Assembly (NCBI GenBank): GCA_023374045.1
Contig: JAIOTZ010000264.1
Span: 1-64,000 of the forward strand
DNA: 64,000 bases
Reading direction: 5' to 3'
Source of the DNA: Limonium bicolor
Taxonomy: Eukaryota > Streptophyta > Magnoliopsida > Caryophyllales > Plumbaginaceae
In this document: positions 13,039 to 22,611 of the stretch, in pieces
Position numbering within the stretch: position 1 is the stretch's first letter
Layout: the number at the start of each line of letters is the position of its first letter
The notes under the pieces: generated by a model
Seen by the model: only the letters and a program-made list of their open reading frames with translations
Database searches by the model: none
Told to the model about the DNA's origin: nothing
Position numbers and translations under genes: made by a program

Positions 13039-13043
13039 CTCTC
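13039..13043. other. Target site duplication, left (Tat element)
   Basis: CTCTC directly before the LTR start TGTAGACACC; the same five bases follow the element at 39601-39605. Confidence 0.92.
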
Positions 13044-13667
13044 TGTAGACACCAAAAATTCTCACCCATCTTATATTGAAACAAAAATACGAAAATAAAC
13101 ATGCTTCTAGAAACAAGGCGGTCGTCCCCGTTTTCGACCAAAAGGAATTTCTTTTTACCGATGTTTAAACCTCACATTCCTATGGAAAAGGAGCACGGGC
13201 TTTTTGTTGAAATTTGTTTTTAACTGACTTCATTTCGTATACATATTTTGTTGCTTTTTAAAACGTTCCACGGTTTTGTTATTACCTCATATTATTTTAT
13301 GTACTCGATCAATTTATATTTTTTTTTGTTGTTTATTATTTCCTTTTGATTTTTCTCCGTTTTATCGTCACTATTTTTATTATTTTGTGTCCTTTTTACT
13401 ACTCTTATTTTCCATTTATTTTAAGTGTTTTATCTTCAATACGAGCATTAATTTTCATTATTTCAGGTACATATGCTATTCTTTTATTTTTTATCTCGTT
13501 ACGTTTTTGAATCTTATTCTTAATTGTATTCCATACTTTCAGGTCATTAGATTAATCATCTCATTTTATTGTATATACTTTCTTTGGATTCATCGCGTCT
13601 TTAGAGGGTTATCCAGTCAATTTAGAACTCTCGTATTATTTTTCCCATGAATACTGAAATTCAATCC

Positions 13668-13890
13668 AGTGTAACCGGTTAAGGTGCTCGCCACGTAACT
13701 CGTAGGTTACGGGTTCGATCCTTGGCAGGGACGGTGGTCTTTTTATTTCCGTTTTTAGCTCACGTTAGAGCTTTTATGCTTGTTAGTCCTGTTAGTATCG
13801 AATCGCATCGCAGCTTAGCTGGACAAGGTACGGGAGGGATTATCCAGAGATCCTGAGTTCGAGTCTGGGCAAATGCAAACTCGCCTGTTT
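13668..13890 (+). other. Two tRNA-like (pol III A/B box) modules inside the LTR
   Basis: The first module has an A-box-like GTAACCGGTTAAGG (13671-13684), a hairpin CGTAAC/GTTACG and a consensus B box GGTTCGATCC (13712-13721). The second has CTTAGCTGGACAAGG (13813-13827) and GAGTTCGAGTCTG (13855-13867). Spacing is tRNA-like, but no acceptor stem or CCA end closes either one, so they are not tRNA genes. They may be SINE remnants or captured promoter modules. Both recur in the 3' LTR near 34258-34475, where the second B box has changed from TTCGA to TTTGA. Confidence 0.5.
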
Positions 13891-16254
13891 TTTTTGCTGT
13901 TCTTTTTTAAGCCCTCGTTGGGCCTGTCCTTGGGTTAGCCCGAATTGAAGACAACAGTAGCCCATGTCTGAAAATGAACCCTAGCAAGACATCTGCTCTA
14001 TACCCATATTATAAAAAGACATCAAACCCTACTGTACAGATTATTCAATTACAAGCCGACAACCTCCTGTTTTAGAACATTCTCTTCCTGGCAGTTTTCA
14101 AAATCAAAAACAAAAAACCTGAGCCTTCTTTCGACCTGGTTTGCGTCCGAGAAGTTCGCCGGAAATTCACCATCACCACTCAACCCAAAAAAAAACCTCC
14201 CGACACCGACCTTCGACCACCATCTCCATCGTAATCCACCTGAAAACCCGCAGCCCCCATCTTCTCACCAACCCGAAACTCCCGCTGATTTCCCTCGACC
14301 ACCAGAAGAGTAAGTAGTACCGATTTCGCCATGCCGATTGTTCTCGCTTTGCTTCGTCTCCTCTTCTGTATATTATCGTCTTCTTCATTAGTTTTATTCT
14401 TCAAATTTTCTCTCCTATCTTCCCCTTCCTGTTGTTTATTTCGGTTCATGTGCATGTTTGCGCTGTCTTCCGTTTTTGCTAAGATCCTAGAACTAGAACT
14501 GCAAACGCTGGTTTTGCATGTTTCTGGTTCCAAAGGATGTCATACAACCTTTTAATTTCATTTATCGTCGTGTTCTCGCCTTTCGACTAATGTGAACTGA
14601 CACGGTTTCTTCCGGTGTCGATTCCGAATGCTGGCCTTTACGTTTCCCCCTGCACTTACATTTTGTGCTAAAGACCTGATACGGACCTTGAAGTCCGCGG
14701 ACAGGACGAAATTTTGGGATATTAGAATTCCTCTCTGATTTTTGCGCTCATACTATATTTCTCGTCTGTTTGGAATTTTCATCGTGCTCATATCTGTAAC
14801 TTGGTGAAGCTGGTCATCTCCAGTCCAAATACCCTACTCCCTGTCGGTTACCCGAGTTCTTAGTGGTTAAACTGTCGTTTGCTTCTGGGGTTTATTTAAA
14901 CAGGAGCTACTGTCTGATTTTGTTTATCCATTAACCCATCTATTGCCAACTTCGTGAAGCTACTTGTACTCAGTGCATATCGTGCCCCTGGTTTGTAAAA
15001 CTGACTCAGCAGGGTTCTTCTTTGCCCATCAGACGTTTTGGTGAGATCCGTAGCAGACACGAGATAAACCGATCTCTGTCTAATTATATCACTTACCAGA
15101 CCCTGCCTACTTGCTCCATACTTTTGGAATTAATAAACTGTTGTATATCTGATCTTCTTCGTTGTTTGCTGTGAGTTTATTGTGTTGTTTGCAGGAGATT
15201 TCCATGCTCCTTCCCGGTACTAAACTCTATCCTTGTTATCTGTTGAGCTCATCAGTACAACATTGCCTGCCTCATGCCCATTTCTTGATGCTTATGCCTA
15301 GTTTGAAATGTTTGTCTTGCCTCTGGAAATGCTTGTTATGTTTTGTTTAAACTGCTGATTACTTGTTCCATCGGTATCTAATGGCAACTTGGAATCTGTG
15401 ACGCCTTCTGTTTCCTTTAACATTTTGGCTAACAGATTAGTTTATCAAAGGCAAAAATGATTCGGAATTCATTTCGGTTGCTAAACCCACATCCCTCACG
15501 GTTAGCGGTTAATTCATTAAAAGCTAGGGCTCTGCTGTGTCTGTATGCGGTTTGTTTGAGATATTTCTCTGCACTGTTTGGAAGCATGTTTGTTAACCTT
15601 ACTGGAAATCTGGCTTAATTTCGAACTGCTCAGCTTGTTTTTTTTAATTTACTAGGCTCACAGACAACTCAATATTGTTTTTAAGGAACTTTAGACAGGA
15701 TTGAAAAAAAAAACTAATCCGATTGCCCTAAGTCTCTGTCTGTTTTGTTTAAATGATCAATGACTTTCCTCTGTATTCAAGTTTCAAATCATTTTGCTTA
15801 CCGGCAATTCATGCACATGTCTCGTTCACAGCTTCCTGCTCATTTATTATTTTCTGTTTTAATCCATGTTCCTGGCCTGCGCTTTATTTGTACATATTCT
15901 ACCCGTTTATTCGTACATGTTCATAGTTTTTTCTGTTTAAATCCTTGCATATATATTAATCTACTTACTAAGCCCTAGTTATTAGACCTTTAGGACTTAG
16001 CCCTAGGATAGAGGGTGAGCCCTTGCCAATGGTGAGCCATGGTCCCACCTAGCAAAGGGTGACCCCTAAACCCAAACCACACTTTATTAATTTTGTAAAT
16101 AATAATAGTATTTTCAGAATTCATCCTAGTTGATCCATCATTCCTTCCGAATCCTCCAAAGATTAAACCAAGTCCTAAATTGTCTCTCTTATTTTTCATC
16201 ATTCATTTTTTATTCTGACTTTGATTAAACTTTTCAAAACCTTCTCTGATTTCT

Positions 16255-17060
16255 TCAAGTTGGCCCAATTGCCTTGCTTCGGCCCAAACCCAAAAAGCCC
16301 ATGGCCCACACTCAGGAAACCCACGACCCAAGTCCAAAAAAAAAAGCCCCAAACCCGATGCCCAAGCCCGAAGCCTTAAGTCCACAAAACTCATGGCCCA
16401 ACTCCACTATGTCCGGCCCAATTGCCTTGACCCGGCCCAATATCCACCTTGGCCTAAGTTGAATACCCAAAATCCCCTTTGCCCACTTGCCAAACTCACC
16501 TAAGCTCGGCCCATTCTAAGCCTGGCCCACTACTCTATCCGGCCCACTCCTCCTCAAACCAGGCCCATCACCAAAATCGGCCCAAGTCCACAAGACCGAC
16601 CCAATATTCAGCCCGACCCATTACCAGATCCGGCCATCTTCAAAATCAGGCCCGTTACCTAGCTCGGCCCACTACTCAACCCAACCCAAGCTCGGCCCAA
16701 AGCCCAAGTCTAAAACCCGAAGCCCAACAAGGCCCAAGTCTAAACCCAAATCGGCCTAAACAATCCAATTGGCCCAATCCTAAATCAAGGCCCAAAAATA
16801 AAAAGCCCACAATCGGCCCACTACTCAACCCAACCCAAGCTCGGCCCAAAGCCCAAGTCTAAAACCCGAAGCCCAACATGGCCCAAGTCCAAACCCAAAT
16901 CGGCCCAAACAATCCAATTGGCCCAATCTTAAATCAAGGCCCAAAAATAAAAAGCCCAATCCGGCCCCAACAAGGCCCAAACAAGGCCCATTCGGCCCAA
17001 AATCATAAACAACGCCATCAAGCCCACGTGACCCATAAGGCCCATCAGGCCCATCCGATC
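16255..17060 (+). repeat. GGCCCA-rich degenerate repeat block in LTR
   Basis: About 800 bp in which GGCCCA / GCCCAA words recur more than twenty times. Within it a 149 bp unit is duplicated in tandem (16665-16813 and 16814-16962). On the other strand the word reads TGGGCC, the core of plant site II elements bound by TCP factors. The same block is at about 36805-37605 in the 3' LTR. Confidence 0.8.
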
Positions 17061-17195
17061 CAACTTTGACCAATCAAATTTCGACCAACCCAAATGTTGA
17101 CCAAGACCCAAACTTTGACCAAGACCCAAATGTTGATTTCGACACAAACGTCGACTTTGACCCAAAGTGTTGACTTTGACCCAACTTTGACCTGA
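17061..17195 (+). promoter_or_regulatory. TTGAC (W-box-like) cluster in Tat LTR
   Basis: Seven TTGACC/TTGACT words in about 135 bp, directly after the GGCCCA block. TTGAC(C/T) is the WRKY transcription-factor binding core. The clustering is seen; regulation by WRKY is inference. Present also in the 3' LTR at about 37600-37735. Confidence 0.45.
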
Positions 17196-17641
17196 CCCGT
17201 TTTCCAAGCCCGATTCAATTCAAATTGTAGATTCCATCCAAACATCAAAAATCCAAAAACATTCCTCGCTACTTTGTTTTAATTCAAAAATCCTGAAAAT
17301 CTCTTTTCTCAAAATTTTTAAACAATCAATTTATTCAAATTTCATCAAGTTTTTCAAAAGAAACCATTTTGTGGAATTTTAAAGGAAAAACTCTTCTCAC
17401 ATCACAGAAAACTCTTCTAAAATACAGAAAGTTCTTCTCACATACACAAAAAGTTTTCTCCTAAAAACATTTCTCAAAATCAGTGTTTCTTTATTGAGAA
17501 TTCCGAACAACTTCAAAGTTTTCCAATTCAGCCTTTAACTCAAATAAACCGTTTTCGGGGAGCAAGTAATGTCTAACCCCTTCAAAACATTTCCTCCATG
17601 GTTAGGACATCGCTTGTCTCCCTTCCCAAGATAAAAATCCG

Positions 17642-17795
17642 AGGCGGGGCACTGGGGTCATAACCTCCCTTGTCGCAGTCTGGATCTCTTTAGGCGGGGC
17701 ATTAGGGTGACAAACCTCCCCTAATTGCAGCCTAGATTTTTACAAGGCGGGGTGCTAGGGAAGTAACGACCTTCCTAGTTGCAGCCGGGATTTTA
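17642..17795 (+). repeat. Three tandem AGGCGGGG units in LTR
   Basis: Units start at 17642, 17692 and 17745 (period 50-53 bp), each with AGGCGGGG, a run of GGG(A/T)..TAAC or similar, CCTCCC/CTTCC and TTGCAG/TCGCAG. The same array is at about 38163-38310 in the 3' LTR. Confidence 0.7.
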
Positions 17796-19116
17796 GAATC
17801 GCCTAACTCCCTTCCACTCAATTTCAGCATTTTCGGTTTTAATGTTTTAAAACCCGGGAGTTAGAGACGTTATTAGGGTTCGACCGAGAACATCTCATTC
17901 ATGGTGTTTCTCTCTAAACCCTGTTTTTCGACATAAATTCATTGCCCCATCTTTCGAGCCTCGGCACTTACCATTAATTAAGTGTCGTGTTCGAGGGGGT
18001 ACATAGGGTAATCCCTCGGGATTATCCGCCCTTTTCACAACAAAAAATGATTTTTTCAGTTTTAAAAAAAAAACTTTAAGAGAGACAATTCTGAATACCC
18101 CAATCCAACATTTCCATTAGAGCTCTAAGACCCATAAACACTTCTCAATCCCTCTCTGAACAAACTCCAAGTCACATAGGACCTTCAATTCTCGAATCCC
18201 CTCCCGCACAACCTTAGTCATTTGAAACCCGAGACATCTTCAAAACCCGAACACCCGTATATCGAATATCCTCTCCCATACTCAATTGCCTGAAAACCTG
18301 AATTCCTCTTCAATACCCTTAACTTCTTAAAACATCTCAAATTTGTCCACTCCAAGATTCTAACTTCACAAACCAGGAAAACCCTTCAGAGTAACCCGAA
18401 CACCCTTCAACTCTATCAAAACGACTCGAATACACTCCAACTTCACAAAAATGTCCCAGAAGCTCCTCAAATCAACCAAGTGACCCGAATACCCCTTAAC
18501 CTCACAAAACCACCAGAACACCTCCCAAACACTCAAACAAACTTCTTCAAGACCAGCCTTTTTTCAAATCTCCTCAGAATTGTCTACTCCTCATTCCACA
18601 CTCAAATCCTATCCTTTGGCTTTAACTGAATCTCCCTAATAAGGTTTTGAAAGAAGGCAGTCCTGACAATTGGAGACCGAGGTTTCCTCGGGCACCAATC
18701 TGAAGTCGTGGTCGTTGCCACTTCTAAGGGGTGTAACCCAGTGCGAACCCACAATAGAATCTCTGATCTGACCAGATAAGCCCCATCCATAGGCAACAAA
18801 TCACAGAGTCAATTAACGGTTCTTAAGAACCCTTCTCCTCCCTTCCTAGTTCCTTAGGTCAAACTAGGTGGCGACTCTAGTCAATTCCGCCTTATAGAGG
18901 CATAAGTCCGCATGGAGCCCATTGAGAGCGGGTGTAGTGTTCACTAATGCTCCCCATGTGCTTTCTGGGAAAGACGGACGATTTAGTAGGTATTTGAGGG
19001 ATGCCAATTATAACGGGTTTTCACCCTCCACAGAATGACATTTTAGGAACTAGGCTTTTCAGTCAAGAACCATATTTAGACAGACCCCCCCTCATACCGA
19101 AAAATCACCCTCCACA

Positions 19117-20565
19117 GAATGGCGACTCTGCTGGGGAAAACTTGAGTAAGTTTTTCTCAAACTCAAGGAAGACTGAACTCCATCCAAAATTGTCGGGATT
19201 TCCCCACTTCTTTCAAAACCTTCAAGAGATTCATTCAAAGCCTCTAGGATTACTCTACTCCACACTTAGAGTGTGTATCTGATGAGGATAGATAGGATTT
19301 ATTAGATCCTCAACAAACATTACAACAATTGGGTTTATAATTAGCTCACGATTAGAAAGAGACACTTAGGATTGAATGAAGCTAACTTCCCTTTAGGTTA
19401 ATAAACAACCAATTTGGAATCACTTTCAAGATAAAACTCTTAGCAAATAGGGTGGTACTGACTTCATTGCTTTTATATTCATGTTGTGATTGTGGGGTGC
19501 ATGGGAGGGTAGCTTAGGACATGCATTCCTCTGTGTCACCCGATTTATCCACGAGTCACGGAATCCCGACCGGTCCACGGTTGATTTCCCATGAGCTGGG
19601 TCATTCATCCGAATGACTTAAACCCACGGGGCAAGATGGTCATCGACCTACACCCTGCAGGCTCATGATCCAAAATTATCCTCCATATCCGAGTCCAAAC
19701 CAGCATGTAGCGAACCATGAGCCTTCAGTGTCCAGCTGCCTAATCCGGTGTCTAGGACGGGTTTTATGGGTAGTCACCTCCTTGTATGCCGCCTGTCTGA
19801 CCACCCTTCTGCCTTACCCTGAAGATTGCATGGGCTCAGTCCTCCATTGTTCCTCTGCACCACGGGTGTCTCTAAAGCCCAATGTCACGCTACACGTCCA
19901 TACATGGCACAACGTAGTCAGTGAATAATTTGGACTTTAGACACACCTGACCGTGCAGATGACGAGAGACCTGTTCCCATGCAGTACTTCCCCGAGTTTC
20001 CCAAAAAGTGGGGTGTTGTCGGATCATCACTGGTCGTGGCGTATGTTTCCTTATCACTTCGGGTGTCCTGACCTTTCGAACTTACTCACTCAATGAGGGG
20101 CTTTCTTTATAACGTGCCCCGCAAAGGGCATAGCAGAGAAAAACCCCGAGAGATGATAGTGAAGGGACGATGGTTCCCCCGGTGAGACAGAAACATTAAT
20201 GACCTGGAAAGTGATTATCCCAACATTAACACTTACAGCTCCACATCAAAAACAGCCACGATTTGGTTTCTGTACGCAAAACGTTTACACAAAACCATCT
20301 TGTCGAAAGTTGTTCGGAATTTTCCTTTACAAACGAAAGACTTTCAAAACATTTGGAATTCTTCAAAGAATTTTTCCAAACCTCTTTTCAAAAATAGTAA
20401 CACCTCTTTCAAAAAACGTATTTCAAAATCGGTTTTCAAAAAATTTTCTTCCATCTCTCAGAGTAACGGTAATGCTATTCATCGCTAAATTGCCTCCCCT
20501 ATTCTAACCTTTCACTTCCCTTCCCTTTATTTTCCCTTTCGCTACCCTTTTTTGCAGGGGCAACC
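19117..20565 (+). other. Tat leader with PBS (19120-19137) and candidate leader intron
   Basis: The PBS TGGCGACTCTGCTGGGGA lies 3 bp after the LTR. A near-consensus splice donor GTAAGT is at 19146-19151. A long pyrimidine-rich tract (about 20507-20553) leads to an acceptor TTTTTTGCAG ending at 20557, and the ORF1 ATG follows nine bases later at 20566. Removing 19146-20557 would join a short leader to ORF1. No known protein is encoded in this stretch; its open frames are short and Phe/Lys/Asn-rich. Splicing is inference. Confidence 0.5.
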
Positions 20566-21942
20566 ATGTTCAGCAGATTGGTACCAGTACCCGGAGAGGA
20601 AAAGAAGCGCCGAAGGGCCCAAAGGGAACCAGGAGAAGGATCCACATCCAGAATGCCAGCACAACCATCCCCTCACCAGCAAGAGATGAACGAGGAGAAA
20701 GATTTTGCCATAGAGCTTCTCAATTTGTGCATAGAGATGAAGGACACATGTAAACCCCTCTTGACCGGGTTAGCTCACTTATGCAAAGTCGACATGATCT
20801 ATGAAGCACTGTTTGAGTCAGTCAGCTATTGGGATTCGACTGACCATCTGTACCGCTTTAACCTGGAGGAGTTGATCATACTACCCGCTGAGATGGACAA
20901 ATTCCTTAAAATAAAGCCCCATCAGGAAATGCCGGCCGTCCCCATTGATCGAAGCTTAACCCCCAAATTTGCAGCCAGATTCCTGGAAGTGACCCCGGAG
21001 GATGTCGAGAGTTTTGGTAACATGGGTTTGAGCCTACGGGAGCTTTTGAGTAAGTTCTACAGACCCTATGTTCCTATGGAGACTCGAAGACGTGTGCTAG
21101 ATCTTTGCCTCGTGGGTCTCTATCTTTTCAGACAGAGAGGTCTGAGGATGAATCCTCGGGTAATTTACTTATTGAAGGCTTTCGAGAGAGGTTGCAGTAT
21201 TGGAACAGTGGTGGTAGCTGAAATAGCACGATCTTTAGACCGATGGAAAGAAAGTGGGGTCGCAGAGACCTTCTTCATGGGAAGCCCTCTACTTTTGCAG
21301 ATATGGTTGCTCGACCACTTATGGGCATTGCCTCTATCTTTTATATATGTAAGAGTCAATATGGATTCATATATGATGGCGAGGAAACGGGAAAAGAAAC
21401 CAGAGGAGGGGTGGAAAGCCTTCTTTCGTGACATTGTTAGTTACAGACAGATCAGATGGGTCATCAAAGATTGGGATGTTCGTGGAGGGGCCGTCCAATC
21501 AGCAGGAAATAATGGCTTAATCCTCATAAGCCTTGAAAGATTTGTCACTATTTATCCACAAAGAGGAATGCGTCAGTTCGGTCGTGAACAGACTATCCCA
21601 GGAGCAAATGAGATAGGTTTCAGAAACCATCGATACAATGATGCTACGGCCAACTACCTAGTTCAGGCATACGTCTCTGGGATAAAATGGGCCATTGTGG
21701 ATATAAATCCGTACTACATGAGCTTGAGCCCTAGATACTCCACGTGGTTGGGGCGTAGAATCGACAGATTGGTGCCTCATGCCTACTCTTTAGAGCATAC
21801 GATGATTGAGCAAGACCCTCGCCTCCCGATTGTTGAAAGCCTGCAGCCCCCAGATTACGATCCCGCGCAGAAGAAGAAAGAAAAGAAGAAGCTGCAGAAG
21901 AAAGAAAAGAAAAAGTTGAAGCGTCAGCAAGCTGCGAAGTGA
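20566..21942 (+). CDS. Tat ORF1 protein, plant-mobile-domain-like, 458 aa
   Basis: The only long intact frame of the element and separate from gag. Its role in Ogre/Tat elements is not established. Residues about 1-40 are charged and Pro/Gln-rich with a KKRRR basic patch. Residues about 45-400 have the layout of the plant mobile domain / DUF7745 group: a YWDSTDHLYRFNLEELIILP segment, then LGLYLFRQRG-type text (GLYLFRQRG), then SPLLLQIWLLDHL, then YPQRGMRQFGREQTIPGANE. The C-terminus is a lysine-rich tail (KKKEKKKLQKKEKKKLKR), a likely nuclear localisation signal. The start is supported by the acceptor site and ACCATG context. It stays open while gag-pol is broken. The assignment to the domain family is from memory of motifs and should be tested with a profile search. 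Confidence 0.75.
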   Translation: MFSRLVPVPGEEKKRRRAQREPGEGSTSRMPAQPSPHQQEMNEEKDFAIELLNLCIEMKDTCKPLLTGLAHLCKVDMIYEALFESVSYWDSTDHLYRFNLEELIILPAEMDKFLKIKPHQEMPAVPIDRSLTPKFAARFLEVTPEDVESFGNMGLSLRELLSKFYRPYVPMETRRRVLDLCLVGLYLFRQRGLRMNPRVIYLLKAFERGCSIGTVVVAEIARSLDRWKESGVAETFFMGSPLLLQIWLLDHLWALPLSFIYVRVNMDSYMMARKREKKPEEGWKAFFRDIVSYRQIRWVIKDWDVRGGAVQSAGNNGLILISLERFVTIYPQRGMRQFGREQTIPGANEIGFRNHRYNDATANYLVQAYVSGIKWAIVDINPYYMSLSPRYSTWLGRRIDRLVPHAYSLEHTMIEQDPRLPIVESLQPPDYDPAQKKKEKKKLQKKEKKKLKRQQAAK

Positions 21943-22611
21943 TCCGGGCCTATCACACTTTCCATTTTTATTCTGATCATGGTGTACTCCTTTTTCCGAA
22001 CCATGTAATTGCGATTAGTAGTTTAGTTTATCTGTAGCTATTGACTCCTAACTTCCCCACTTCTTCATTTTGATGTAATCCTGGAAGTGCGCCTATGTAA
22101 TGATATTTTGTCTTATCTAGTAGACATCATGTCTCCCCTTTTGATTTAGATGTAATTCCCCTCTCCCGTTATGAAGGATCGACTATGTAATGTTTCTCTT
22201 TTAAACTAATATCATGTTCCCTTGTGGATCTGAATGTAACTCCCCATTCCCCACAACATTGCAACTGCGGTTAAGTGATGATATAGCATAACCGTTGTTC
22301 TGGAGATGGAACCGGCTCGTGCGCTTTTCCCCTTTATCGTTTTCACAAAAGAATTCAACCGTTTTCACATGTCTTTACACAACAACGGGGACGACCCCTC
22401 CCTCCTCGTTCCCTCTCCCATCCTTTTAAACTTACTTTCATACTGACACCTTCCACGTATTCCATATTCCCTGGTATCGCAGAAAACCAACCAGAGCAGA
22501 ACAGAGTGTCAGGAGTGTTCTTCCAGTTTTACCAACATTACTCGACTGTGGAAAAGAGATTCCCGGGGAAGGCTGGCCAGTGACACCGCGACTGAAACCT
22601 CGTCGGAAACC
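21943..22611 (+). other. Spacer between Tat ORF1 and gag
   Basis: Non-coding, with several TGTAAT/TGTAATG words in 22020-22250 and a pyrimidine-rich stretch near 22395-22435 followed by a weak acceptor-like TATCGCAG ending at 22482. The gag ATG at 22612 has good context (AACCATGG). No gene seen. Confidence 0.5.

Larger units (their letters stand above)
13044..19116 (+). repeat. Tat 5' LTR (6073 bp)
   Basis: Direct repeat of 33637-39600. Sub-structures: T-rich start; two tRNA-like modules (13668-13890); a GGCCCA-rich block (16255-17060) with a 149 bp duplication; a TTGAC cluster (17061-17195); and three AGGCGGGG repeats (17642-17795). The TATA box and transcription start could not be placed by eye. 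Open frames within it (13276-13650, 16479-16862 and others) are composition artefacts. Confidence 0.92.

Noticed and set aside
13276..13650. 124-codon Phe/Tyr/Ile-rich frame resembling a membrane protein
   Set aside because: T-rich LTR sequence; the matching stretch in the other LTR is shifted by many one-base indels and no family is recognised.
13671..13735. Functional tRNA gene
   Set aside because: A/B boxes are present but no closing acceptor stem or proper anticodon arm could be drawn.
16479..17248. Several open frames on both strands in the GGCCCA block
   Set aside because: Low-complexity proline/glutamine or glycine/leucine text from the repeat; not conserved as protein between LTRs.
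20199..20507. 102-codon frame just before ORF1
   Set aside because: Phe/Lys/Asn low complexity, lies within the candidate leader intron and has no recognisable domain.
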